From: Lachnospiraceae bacterium EP-SM-12S-S03
Lineage (GTDB): Bacteria > Bacillota > Clostridia > Lachnospirales > Lachnospiraceae
DNA: 64,000 bases
Direction of reading: 5' to 3'
Assembly: GCA_020540725.1 (NCBI GenBank)
Contig: JAJBSL010000010.1
Coordinates: 21,406 to 85,405, forward strand
Below the pieces are notes generated by a model. That model saw nothing but the letters and a program-made list of their open reading frames with translations, did not search any database and was not told where the DNA came from. Position 1 is the first letter of the stretch. Every line of letters starts with the position of its first letter. Position numbers and translations under genes: made by a program. Below, one piece after another: positions 44,086 to 52,070 of this stretch.

Positions 44086-44786
44086 ATCGCATAGAGTTTA
44101 TAGCGGAACTGGAGAAATTGCTGCAGAACATTTCCGCAGAGGAAAGAAACGAAGCAGTTCAGTACTACAGAGATTATTTTGAGGATGCGGGAATTGAGAA
44201 TGAGCAGCATATCATTGAAGAACTGGGAAGTCCGAGGAAAGTAGCCGAGACGATCAAAGCAGGATTGAAAGGAGGAGATGGAGAGAGCGGCGAATACCGT
44301 GAGACCGGATATACGGACACAAGATTTGAAGAGAAAGAGATGCCGGCAAGAACCGGTGAGACGACAGGAAGGCAGAAGGCTCCTGAACAGGGGCAGAAAA
44401 AGCCTTGGGACAGCAATGCATTGAAGATTATACTGATCATTGCAATCGTACTTGTGGGAGCGCCGGTCATTCTGCCGCTGGCATTGGCGGTGATCTGTGT
44501 CGTGTTAGCGCTTGTGTTATCCGGATTTGCCCTTCTTGGAGGATTGGTGCTTGCGGCAGTTGCAGTTATGGCGACTGGTTTTATTATGGCAGTTACAGGA
44601 ATTGTGGAATTGTTCTCATTCCCGGCACTTGGTTTGGTGGTCTGCGGAGTCGGATTGATTATGGGAGTTCTTGGGCTTGTAGCTACAGTTCTTCTTGCGA
44701 AATTATGCATGATTGTATTTCCGGTATTGTTCCGGGGAATTGTAAACATATGCAGAAGACCGTTTTATGGAAAGGAAGGGAAATAG
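44082..44786 (+). CDS. DUF1700 (HAAS-type) membrane protein
   Basis: A 234-residue protein. The N-terminal domain (about 1-70, EFIAELEKLLQNISAEERNEAVQYYRDYFEDAG..IEELGSPRKVAETI) is the HAAS/DUF1700 fold that contacts PadR-type partners. A charged linker of about 40 residues follows, then three to four tightly packed hydrophobic helices rich in Val, Ala and Gly. It overlaps padR by four bases and precedes the DUF4097 gene by three. It probably acts as the membrane-bound sensor or antagonist of the PadR protein. Confidence 0.88.
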   Translation: MNRIEFIAELEKLLQNISAEERNEAVQYYRDYFEDAGIENEQHIIEELGSPRKVAETIKAGLKGGDGESGEYRETGYTDTRFEEKEMPARTGETTGRQKAPEQGQKKPWDSNALKIILIIAIVLVGAPVILPLALAVICVVLALVLSGFALLGGLVLAAVAVMATGFIMAVTGIVELFSFPALGLVVCGVGLIMGVLGLVATVLLAKLCMIVFPVLFRGIVNICRRPFYGKEGK

Positions 44787-44789
44787 AAG

Positions 44790-45575
44790 ATGAAAAAGGG
44801 ATGGAAGATTTTTATTATAGTTTGTGCTTCAGTCTTTGGAATCGGTGTTGTCTTGTGCATTGCAGGATTTGCAGTGGGAATCTCGGATCAGGATGTAAGA
44901 GATGCCTTTCGGAATGGATTTACAAAGTTTGGGATTTTTACCGGCCATATCATTACAGACTCGGAAGAAGTTACAAGTATGGAAAGCCAGAAGGTATCAG
45001 ATGACAACGGGAAAGAGTTCAAAGGGATTCGGAACCTGGACATAGAAGTATCGAAAATTGCGGTTCAGATTAAGAGAACGGATGAACAGAACATTCGGGT
45101 AGTAAGCGACACGGTTCCGGAAGCCGGTTTTCAGGTTTATCAAGAAGAGGATACACTCGTGCTGGAGACAGCGGAGGGTGCAAAATTCCGGAATAATGCG
45201 GGAACCATTATCATTTATATTCCGGCAGGATGCAGGTTTGAAAGTGCAGAAGCGGACGTGGGTGCAGGATCTTTGGAAATTGACGCGTTATGTGCAGAGG
45301 ATTTGGAATTTTCCGTGGGAGCCGGGAGCATTGAAGCTGACAGAATCGAGGCGGGAAATGTTACACTCTCATGCGGTATGGGAAGGATAGAACTGACAGC
45401 CGCAGGAAAGGAACAGGACTATAATTATGAACTGGAAGTCGGTATGGGATCTGTCACGGTCGGAGCCGGGGAGTTCGGCGGCATGGCAGTGGAGAAGACG
45501 ATTGATAATTCGGCAGTAAAGAAGATGGATATCGAATGCGGTATGGGAAGCGTAGAAATTGGATTTGAAGATTAG
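44790..45575 (+). CDS. DUF4097 beta-strand-repeat membrane-anchored protein
   Basis: A 261-residue protein with one N-terminal transmembrane helix (about 7-30) and an extracellular parallel beta-helix of repeated 'GAGSLEIDAL..ED', 'GAGSIEADRI', 'GMGRIELT' and 'GMGSVTVGAG' strands, the DUF4097/LiaG-like pattern. Such proteins occur in LiaFSR-type and PadR envelope stress cassettes. Start ATG three bases after the DUF1700 gene. It probably senses or responds to cell-wall damage at the outer face; no enzymatic residues are apparent. Confidence 0.88.
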   Translation: MKKGWKIFIIVCASVFGIGVVLCIAGFAVGISDQDVRDAFRNGFTKFGIFTGHIITDSEEVTSMESQKVSDDNGKEFKGIRNLDIEVSKIAVQIKRTDEQNIRVVSDTVPEAGFQVYQEEDTLVLETAEGAKFRNNAGTIIIYIPAGCRFESAEADVGAGSLEIDALCAEDLEFSVGAGSIEADRIEAGNVTLSCGMGRIELTAAGKEQDYNYELEVGMGSVTVGAGEFGGMAVEKTIDNSAVKKMDIECGMGSVEIGFED

Positions 45576-45587
45576 GAGGGAAAGAAT

Positions 45588-45779
45588 ATGGAACCGAAAA
45601 AATTATATCGATCAAAGGAAAGTCGCATGGTATGCGGTGTGTGCGGAGGAATTGCAGAATATTTTAATATTGATCCAACGCTGATTCGTCTCGGCTTTGT
45701 TCTCGGAGCATGTGCAAGTTTTGGAACAATGCTACTTGGATACTTTGTTGCGGCAGTTATTATTCCGGACGAAAAATAA
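45588..45779 (+). CDS. PspC domain protein
   Basis: A 63-residue PspC protein: KLYRSKESRMVCGVCGGIAEYFNIDPTLIRLGFVLG followed by a glycine-rich helix and PDEK. Such small membrane proteins accompany phage-shock and LiaF-type stress systems. Strong ribosome site (GGAGGG). It is the last gene of the PadR operon; a terminator follows at once. Confidence 0.95.
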   Translation: MEPKKLYRSKESRMVCGVCGGIAEYFNIDPTLIRLGFVLGACASFGTMLLGYFVAAVIIPDEK

Positions 45780-45808
45780 GAAAACTGAATAAACTACAGA
45801 CAAACGGG

Positions 45809-45838
45809 AATCCTCTTTCAAAACGAAAGGGGATTTTT
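45809..45838 (+). terminator. Terminator overlapping the leader of the spore protein gene
   Basis: AATCCTCTTTC pairs with GAAAGGGGATT (11 bp, one G-T, 5-nt loop), followed by TTT. Its 3' arm contains the GGGG that serves as ribosome site for the ATG at 45841, so the hairpin both ends the PadR operon and can hide the next gene's translation start from read-through mRNA. Confidence 0.75.
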
Positions 45839-45840
45839 GT

Positions 45841-46050
45841 ATGACGAAGAAGAAAGACAGACCGATTCGCTTGGATGAGGTGGAACCGGAGGACATGATG
45901 AAGTACGAAATTGCGGAAGAACTGGGGCTTCTTGACAAAGTATTGGAGGAAGGATGGAAGTCGCTTACATCCAAACAAACAGGAAAAATCGGGGGATTGA
46001 TGACGAAAAAACGCAGAGAATTGGAAGCTAGGGTTGAAAAAACAGAATAA
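45841..46050 (+). CDS. Small acid-soluble spore protein, alpha/beta-type-like
   Basis: A 69-residue protein. MKYEIAEELGLLDKVLEEGW and SKQTGKIGGLMTKKRRE correspond to the two conserved segments of alpha/beta-type SASPs (KYEIAxELG and GxxGGxMTK), which coat and protect spore DNA. The lysine/arginine content and acidic tail are more marked than in classical SspA-type proteins, so it may be a minor variant. Its presence indicates a spore-forming host. It should be under forespore sigma-G control, but I could not identify such a promoter with confidence. The ribosome site lies inside the preceding terminator. Confidence 0.8.
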   Translation: MTKKKDRPIRLDEVEPEDMMKYEIAEELGLLDKVLEEGWKSLTSKQTGKIGGLMTKKRRELEARVEKTE

Positions 46051-46092
46051 GTCTGCTATAATGCTACACTTGAGAAAGGTAACGGGGTGGTT

Positions 46093-46773
46093 ATGAATAA
46101 TAAAATTAATGTTTTGGAATTAGAACTTCATAACGACACGGCGAAAGAGGCAATGCAGAAGGTCATGGATTACATGCGCACAGATCCTTTGAATATTGTA
46201 GAATTCATAAGTTCGGATTCTCTGCTGCTAAGTAAGGATGATGAAGTGCTTCGCGATAACATTGCGCAGTCGGATCTTGTGCTGACAGTGGAAAAGTCTT
46301 TTCTTGAGCTTGCAGGGGTTACGGACAGACGTAGACTTCAGGAAGCAGAGAACGGACTTCTGCTGAAGATGATACTGCATTACTTTCACAAGAACCGCAG
46401 CAGGGTGTTCCTGCTTGTGGAATCGGAAGAAGACCGTACCCGTTTGAAAGATTATTTTGAGGGCTATTATTCAGGAATTGACATTGTGGGAACAGAGATC
46501 GTGTCGAAAGACAGTTCCATGGATGATATGATTTTAAACTGTATCAACGGAGTGGAAGCCGAATGTGTGATTTCCGTACTTCCGTCGCCTCTTCAGGAAG
46601 CATTTGTTGTAAGAAACAAGATTCTTCTAAATGCAAGGCTTTGGCTTGGACTTGGGAAGAAGATGAAGCTTCCGTTGAATAAAAGGGAGAAAAAGCCTGT
46701 CAGAGACTTTTTGATAAAGCTTTTTTTGAAGCGGGAGATTGAGAAGGAAAAACAAAAAAGAGGAAATGCATAA
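46093..46773 (+). CDS. Degenerate WecG/TagA/CpsF-family (GT26-like) protein
   Basis: A 226-residue protein following the GT26 fold: VLELELHNDTAKEAMQKV at the N-terminus, FISSDSLLLSKDDEVLRDNIAQSDLVLT, a Rossmann-like RVFLLVESEEDRTRLKDYFEGYYSGIDIVGTE and a C-terminal basic segment. Expected catalytic features are altered: the acceptor-site DG motif after the ADLVL strand reads VEKSF, and the GxPKQE motif reads LPSPLQEAF. Transferase activity is therefore doubtful, and a regulatory or binding role is possible. The ATG at 46093 is preferred; an in-frame GTG at 46087 is an alternative. Confidence 0.6.
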   Translation: MNNKINVLELELHNDTAKEAMQKVMDYMRTDPLNIVEFISSDSLLLSKDDEVLRDNIAQSDLVLTVEKSFLELAGVTDRRRLQEAENGLLLKMILHYFHKNRSRVFLLVESEEDRTRLKDYFEGYYSGIDIVGTEIVSKDSSMDDMILNCINGVEAECVISVLPSPLQEAFVVRNKILLNARLWLGLGKKMKLPLNKREKKPVRDFLIKLFLKREIEKEKQKRGNA

Positions 46774-46801
46774 AAAAATAGGATTTCCTCTTTATTTTTT
46801 T
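46758..46801 (+). terminator. Terminator after the GT26-like gene
   Basis: AAAGAGGAAAT pairs perfectly with ATTTCCTCTTT (11 bp, 15-nt loop), followed by a T-rich tract. The left arm lies in the final codons of the gene. Confidence 0.85.
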
Positions 46802-46897
46802 GGTGAATTGTATTAGAATGTAGGTTGGATATACAGTTTTGTAACAATTTTGTAATATACGAGTGCCGTTAAAAAAATAGGAAAAGGAGTAAACATT

Positions 46898-47983
46898 ATG
46901 ATATCTAATCAAATACTTCAAAATACAATTGAAGGATTGAAAGAGATTACGAAGATGGATTTGTGCGTACTGGACACAGATGGCAAAGTTCTTGCCACTA
47001 CATTGGCGGAACCGGCAAATTATTCATCCTCTTTAGCCTCTTTTGTAGAATCACCTGCAGATAGTCAGGCGATACAGGGATACCAGTTTTTTAAGATTTT
47101 CGATGAACATCAGTTAGAGTATATATTAGTAGCAAACGGCAGCAGTGATGATGTCTATATGGTGGGCAAGATCGCAGCGTTCCAGATACAGAATCTTCTG
47201 GTGGCATATAAGGAGCGTTTTGATAAAGACAATTTTATCAAGAACTTGTTGTTAGACAATCTGCTTCTTGTAGATATCTATAACCGGGCGAAGAAGCTTA
47301 GGATAGAAATTGATGTAAGAAGAGTTGTGTTTGTCATTGAGACATCTCACGAGAAAGATACCGGTTCTTTGGAACATATGCGTTCTTTGCTTGGCGGAAA
47401 AGGCAGAGATTTTATTACAGCCGTAGATGAAAAAAATATCATTATCGTAAAAGAACTTCTGGCAGGGGAAGGATATCCGGAGATGGAGAAAGCGGCCGGG
47501 GAGATTCTTGCGATCCTGAAAGCAGAAGGAGAAGACGTACATATTGCATACGGTACGATTGTAAATGATATAAAAGAAGTGTCAAAGTCCTATAAAGAGG
47601 CGAAACTGGCACTGGATGTAGGCAAGATATTTTTCGATGAGAAAGATATTATTGCATACAGCACATTAGGGATCGGGCGTCTGATCTATCAGTTACCGAT
47701 TCCGCTTTGTAAAATGTTTATCCGAGAGATTTTTGAGGGGAAATCACCGGATGAGTTCGATGAGGAGACACTTACGACGATCAACAAGTTCTTTGAGAAC
47801 AGTCTGAATGTGTCAGAGACATCGAGACAACTATATATTCATCGTAATACACTTGTGTACCGTTTGGACAAGCTGCAGAAAAGCACAGGGCTTGACCTTA
47901 GGGTATTCGAAGATGCAATCACATTTAAGATTGCGCTCATGGTAGTGAAATACATGAAGTATATGGAGACACTGGAGTATTAG
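46898..47983 (+). CDS. PucR/CdaR-type transcriptional regulator
   Basis: A 361-residue regulator. The N-terminal part (about 1-115) resembles the sugar-diacid recognition domain of CdaR (QNTIEGLKEITKMDLCVLDTDGKVLATT). The C-terminal PucR-type helix-turn-helix is VSETSRQLYIHRNTLVYRLDKLQKSTGLDLRVFEDAITFKIAL. The middle contains a GGDEF-like-fold segment (IAYGTIVNDIKEVSKSYKEAKLALDVG). GGAG precedes the ATG. It lies just upstream of ftsE with a 22-base gap, so it may be co-transcribed with the division genes; targets are unknown. Confidence 0.9.
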   Translation: MISNQILQNTIEGLKEITKMDLCVLDTDGKVLATTLAEPANYSSSLASFVESPADSQAIQGYQFFKIFDEHQLEYILVANGSSDDVYMVGKIAAFQIQNLLVAYKERFDKDNFIKNLLLDNLLLVDIYNRAKKLRIEIDVRRVVFVIETSHEKDTGSLEHMRSLLGGKGRDFITAVDEKNIIIVKELLAGEGYPEMEKAAGEILAILKAEGEDVHIAYGTIVNDIKEVSKSYKEAKLALDVGKIFFDEKDIIAYSTLGIGRLIYQLPIPLCKMFIREIFEGKSPDEFDEETLTTINKFFENSLNVSETSRQLYIHRNTLVYRLDKLQKSTGLDLRVFEDAITFKIALMVVKYMKYMETLEY

Positions 47984-48005
47984 TGATTAATTTAGGAGGA
48001 CCTTT

Positions 48006-48692
48006 ATGATTGAATTTAAAAACGTCACGAAAGAGTACACAAAAGGAATTGCGGCTCTGAATGGTGTGAACCTTAAAATTGAACAGGGAGAGTTTGTATT
48101 TATCGTAGGAGACAGTGGTTCGGGAAAATCCACACTGATTCGTCTTTTGATGAAGGAACTGGATCCTACATCGGGAACGATTATCGTAAATGGAATGAAT
48201 CTAAACCGGATGAAACACAGACACATCGCAAAATACAGAAGACATTTGGGGGTTGTGTTCCAGGATTTCCGTCTTTTGAAGGACAGGAATATTTATGAGA
48301 ACATCGCATTTGCGCAGCGTGTCATTGAGACGCCGACGAGAATTCTGAAACAGAAAGTTCCGGCAGCACTTTCACTTGTAGGACTTGCTCAGAAATACAA
48401 AGCATTTCCAAGAGAATTATCCGGAGGGGAGCAGCAACGAGTTGCGATTGCAAGAGCCGTTGTAAATGAACCGGCGATTCTTCTGGCAGATGAGCCGACA
48501 GGTAACCTTGATCCGACGAATGCATGGGAAATCATGAAATTGTTGGAAGAAGCGAATGAGAGAGGGACTACGGTACTTGTAGTAACTCATAATCATGAGA
48601 TTGTGGCAGAGATGAAAAAACGTGTCATTACAATGCAGAAAGGTGTAATTGTCAGCGACGAGAAAGAGGGCGAGTATAAAGATGAGAATTAG
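48006..48692 (+). CDS. ftsE: Cell division ATP-binding protein FtsE
   Basis: A 228-residue ABC ATPase. Walker A GDSGSGKST (about 36-44), signature LSGGEQQRVAIARA, Walker B LLADEPTGNLDP and H-loop VTHNHE are complete. With FtsX it controls peptidoglycan hydrolases during division. GGAGG precedes the ATG, and the gene overlaps ftsX by 11 bases. Confidence 0.97.
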   Translation: MIEFKNVTKEYTKGIAALNGVNLKIEQGEFVFIVGDSGSGKSTLIRLLMKELDPTSGTIIVNGMNLNRMKHRHIAKYRRHLGVVFQDFRLLKDRNIYENIAFAQRVIETPTRILKQKVPAALSLVGLAQKYKAFPRELSGGEQQRVAIARAVVNEPAILLADEPTGNLDPTNAWEIMKLLEEANERGTTVLVVTHNHEIVAEMKKRVITMQKGVIVSDEKEGEYKDEN

Positions 48693-49587
48693 TACAATTG
48701 GATACACAATGAAACAAGGGGTCAAGAATATTGGCAGAAACAAGATGTTTTCCCTTGCATCAATTGCAACCATGTCAGCCTGCATTTTTATGTTTGGATT
48801 GTTTTACTCCATTATCATAAACTTCCAGAACATTGTGAAAAGCGCAGAGGAAGGGGTTGCAGTTACCGTATTTTTTGATGAAGGTGTGGATGAGACCAGA
48901 ATCAAAGAGATTGCAAACTTGATCAAAGAACGTGATGAAGTAGGACAGATGGAATTTGTTTCCGGTGAACAGGCGTGGGAAGAATTCAAAGGGAAATATT
49001 TTGGTGACGCTGAGTATCTTGCAGAGGGATTTGCAGATAACCCGCTTATGAATTCAGATAACCTGCAGGTATACATGAAAGATGTTTCGAAGCAGAAAGA
49101 ACTTGTAAAATACATCCAGGGGCTGGATGGTGTGCGGGATGTAAACCGTTCAGATACCGTGGCAAAGACATTGTCAGGAGCGAATAAGCTGATCTTATAT
49201 GTATCTGCAGCGATCATCATTATCCTTCTTGCAGTTTCCGTTTTCCTGATCAGCAATACAGTTGCTATGGGTATTTCCATCCGTCGGGAAGAGATTGCGA
49301 TCATGAAATATATCGGGGCGAAGGATTCGTTCGTAAGGATGCCGTTCGTCATCGAAGGTCTTTTGATTGGATTTGTAGGAGCGATCATTCCGCTTGTAGC
49401 ACTGTTCTTCTTATATGAAAAGGCAGTTGCATATGTTTTGACAAAGTTCAGTGTATTAAGCAATTTATTGACTTTCCTTCCGGTAACAGACGTTTACAGA
49501 ACATTACTTCCGGTAGGAATTGCACTTGGAATTGGAATCGGTTTTGTGGGAAGTTTCTCAACGACACGCAAGCACTTGAAGGTATAG
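48682..49587 (+). CDS. ftsX: Cell division membrane protein FtsX
   Basis: A 301-residue protein with the FtsX topology: one helix at about 22-45 (FSLASIATMSACIFMFGLFYSII), an extracellular domain of about 120 residues, then three C-terminal helices. NTVAMGISIRREEIAIMKYIGAKDSFVRMPFVIEGLLIG is the family hallmark. It transmits FtsE ATP hydrolysis to an external hydrolase, most likely the M23 coiled-coil protein encoded next. The ATG at 48682 overlaps ftsE; an upstream ATG at 48649 is rejected as it lacks a ribosome site and lengthens the N-terminus atypically. Confidence 0.96.
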   Translation: MRISTIGYTMKQGVKNIGRNKMFSLASIATMSACIFMFGLFYSIIINFQNIVKSAEEGVAVTVFFDEGVDETRIKEIANLIKERDEVGQMEFVSGEQAWEEFKGKYFGDAEYLAEGFADNPLMNSDNLQVYMKDVSKQKELVKYIQGLDGVRDVNRSDTVAKTLSGANKLILYVSAAIIIILLAVSVFLISNTVAMGISIRREEIAIMKYIGAKDSFVRMPFVIEGLLIGFVGAIIPLVALFFLYEKAVAYVLTKFSVLSNLLTFLPVTDVYRTLLPVGIALGIGIGFVGSFSTTRKHLKV

Positions 49588-49610
49588 TTTGTTGTTTAAG
49601 GTGAATAAAT

Positions 49611-50792
49611 ATGAATAAGAAAAGATTATTAAGTTATGCGTTGGCGGCTACACTGTTTGTGAGTGGAATCACTCCGATTACGGTTCATGCGGAGACGATT
49701 GAATCCGCACAGCAGAAAGCAAAGGAACTGGAGCAGGAGAAAGCCCAGGCTGAAAAAGAAAAGTCATCACTGACTACACAACTGAATAGTATTATAGAAG
49801 ACCTGAAGAAAGCGGAATCTGACGTAGAGGCAAAAGAACAGGAGATTTCCGATACGGAAGATGAGCTGACAGCAGCAAGAATTAAAGAAAATGAGCAGTA
49901 TCAGGCGATGAAGATCCGTATCAAGTATATGTATGAGAACGGAAATTCTGATATGATCGCAATATTGCTTTCCGCAGAAGACATGGCAGATTTTCTGAAT
50001 AAGGCAGAGTATGTAGAACAGATTTCTGAGTATGACAGACAGATGCTTGTAGAATTTCAGAAAGTCGTAAAAGATATTGAAGAAAAAGAAGCGAAGCTTA
50101 AGAAAGAGAAAGAACAGCTTGTGTCTTTACAGGAAAATCTCTCGAAGAAGCAGACAGAAGTAGAGTCATTACTTGCTTCTAAGAAGACGGAGATTTCCAA
50201 TTTGGAATCAGCCATCGGTGAGAATGCAAAAGTCTTAAACGATTTGATCGCGAAAGCAAAAGAGGCGGAGCGCAGAAGAAAAGAAGCGGAGCAGGCTGCG
50301 AAGGATGCAGCCAACCGTAAGGAACAGAACAAGAATAACGGTTCATCAAGCAGTGGAAGCTCTTCTAGTGGAAGTTCAGGCCCATCGGATTCCGTTATAT
50401 CGGGAAGCGGACAACTGTCCAATCCATGTCCTGGAGCAAGGATCAGCAGTGAGTTTGGACCGCGTAATGCACCGACAGCAGGCGCAAGTTCTTACCACAG
50501 AGGAAGAGATTATGCAGCGGCAAGCGGAACACCGATTTATGCATCTGCATCAGGAACTGTTGTTACTGCAAGTTACAACAGCGTTAGAGGAAACTATGTG
50601 GTAATTGATCATGGAAACGGCTTGCAGACCTGGTATCAGCACTGTTCAAAACTATATGTTTCCGTAGGTGACACAGTAAGCCGAGGACAGAATATTGCAG
50701 CAGTGGGAACAACCGGAATATCTACAGGAGCGCATCTTCACTATGAAGTTCATGTGAATGGTACAGCAGTTGATCCAAGAAAGTATTTATAG
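49611..50792 (+). CDS. M23 murein hydrolase with coiled-coil domain (EnvC/PcsB-like)
   Basis: A 393-residue exported protein: signal peptide (about 1-27, cleavage near VHAE), a long coiled coil (about 28-225, KAKELEQEKAQAEKEKSS and similar heptads), a Ser/Gly-rich linker, and a LytM/M23 domain (about 265-393) with HRGRD and HLHYE zinc ligands. The layout is that of hydrolases activated by FtsEX (EnvC, PcsB, CwlO). Its position directly after ftsEX supports this. The predicted activity is peptidoglycan endopeptidase at the septum. Confidence 0.93.
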   Translation: MNKKRLLSYALAATLFVSGITPITVHAETIESAQQKAKELEQEKAQAEKEKSSLTTQLNSIIEDLKKAESDVEAKEQEISDTEDELTAARIKENEQYQAMKIRIKYMYENGNSDMIAILLSAEDMADFLNKAEYVEQISEYDRQMLVEFQKVVKDIEEKEAKLKKEKEQLVSLQENLSKKQTEVESLLASKKTEISNLESAIGENAKVLNDLIAKAKEAERRRKEAEQAAKDAANRKEQNKNNGSSSSGSSSSGSSGPSDSVISGSGQLSNPCPGARISSEFGPRNAPTAGASSYHRGRDYAAASGTPIYASASGTVVTASYNSVRGNYVVIDHGNGLQTWYQHCSKLYVSVGDTVSRGQNIAAVGTTGISTGAHLHYEVHVNGTAVDPRKYL

Positions 50793-50807
50793 AATAGGGC
50801 ATAAAAT

Positions 50808-51977
50808 ATGAGAAATCATAAGAGTTTTTTCAAGGGGGCGCTTTGTGGCGCCCTCGTTATGCTGTTGGCGGTAACAGCAGTTCAGTTTATAGTAGGAAAT
50901 GGAATCATAGAAAGAGATACTGAGAAAAAATTACATACCATTGAAGAGTTGGTGGATTCTTACTACTTAAGAAGTGATGAAGTAGATGAAAAGACCCTTC
51001 AGGGATATGTGATCAAAGGATATGTGGCAGGCTTGGAGGATCCGTATTCCGTATATTTTAATAAAGAGGAAACAAAAAATCTCTACGAGACAACCTCAGG
51101 AGAGTTCGGAGGAATCGGTGCGCTTATGTCTCAGAACCGGGAGACAGGAGTTGTAACGTTGTCCAATGTTTATGAAGACTCGCCGGCAGAAAAAGCAGGT
51201 TTTCTGAACAATGATATTCTCTATAAAGTGGATGGAGAAGAGGTCAGTGGCATGGAACTGGATGAGATTGTAAAAAAGGTCAAAGGGGAGAAAGGTACGC
51301 AAGTGACGATTACCGTTCTTCGCGGAGACGATCAAGAGGAGTATGAAGCGAAAGTTACTCGGGATATCATTGAAGCGCAGACGGTAGACTATGAGATGAA
51401 AGAAGATCAGATAGGATATATCCGTCTCTCTGAATTTGATACGGTATCTTCGGAACAGTTTGAAAATGCTTTGACGGATCTGGAAAAGCAAGGGATGCAG
51501 GCATTAATTGTGGATCTTCGTGGGAATCCGGGAGGAAACTTAAGCACAGTATGTGAGATTCTGGATGGGATTCTTCCAAAAGGAACGATCGTATCCACAA
51601 AAGACCGGGATGGACACGAAGAAAAGTATACGTCTGATGATGAGCATAAACTGGACGTTCCGCTGACTGTTCTTGTAAATGAATCGAGTGCCAGCGCATC
51701 CGAGATTTTTGCCGGAGCGGTGCAGGATCATGAAGTGGGAACAATTGTAGGAACTACCACATATGGAAAAGGTGTTGTGCAGAACATTTTTGACTTGCAG
51801 GACGGTACATCTATAAAACTTACAGTTTCCGAATATTTCACACCGGATGGAAGAAATATCGATGGAAAAGGGATTGAACCGGATGTGGAAGTGAAGTACG
51901 TTTATAACGAAAAGAATCCAACAGAAGATAACCAGCTTGAAAAGGCAATAGAAGTTACAAAAGAAAAAATGAAATAA
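50808..51977 (+). CDS. S41 family carboxy-terminal processing protease (CtpA/B)
   Basis: A 389-residue protease. An N-terminal membrane anchor (about 10-30) is followed by a PDZ domain (about 98-180, GIGALMSQN...VYEDSPAEKAGFLNNDILYKVDGEEV). The peptidase core has LRGNPGGNL, the catalytic Ser in NESSASASEIFAGA (about 294) and the Lys in TTYGKGVVQ (about 319). It degrades or processes extracytoplasmic proteins. It follows the M23 gene by 15 bases, as in many Firmicute ftsEX operons. Confidence 0.96.
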   Translation: MRNHKSFFKGALCGALVMLLAVTAVQFIVGNGIIERDTEKKLHTIEELVDSYYLRSDEVDEKTLQGYVIKGYVAGLEDPYSVYFNKEETKNLYETTSGEFGGIGALMSQNRETGVVTLSNVYEDSPAEKAGFLNNDILYKVDGEEVSGMELDEIVKKVKGEKGTQVTITVLRGDDQEEYEAKVTRDIIEAQTVDYEMKEDQIGYIRLSEFDTVSSEQFENALTDLEKQGMQALIVDLRGNPGGNLSTVCEILDGILPKGTIVSTKDRDGHEEKYTSDDEHKLDVPLTVLVNESSASASEIFAGAVQDHEVGTIVGTTTYGKGVVQNIFDLQDGTSIKLTVSEYFTPDGRNIDGKGIEPDVEVKYVYNEKNPTEDNQLEKAIEVTKEKMK

Positions 51978-51984
51978 ATGTAGG

Positions 51985-52012
51985 AAGGGGGTGCAATTTT
52001 GCATTCCCTTTT
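51985..52012 (+). terminator. Terminator of the ftsEX operon
   Basis: AAGGGGGTGCA pairs with TGCATTCCCTT (two G-T, short loop), followed by TTAT. A TATAAA-like -10 near 52025 may start the pyr operon. Confidence 0.7.
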
Positions 52013-52070
52013 ATCTTTTCCTATGATAAAATAAACGTAGTATGTAATTTTACAGAAAGGGTGAAGAACC

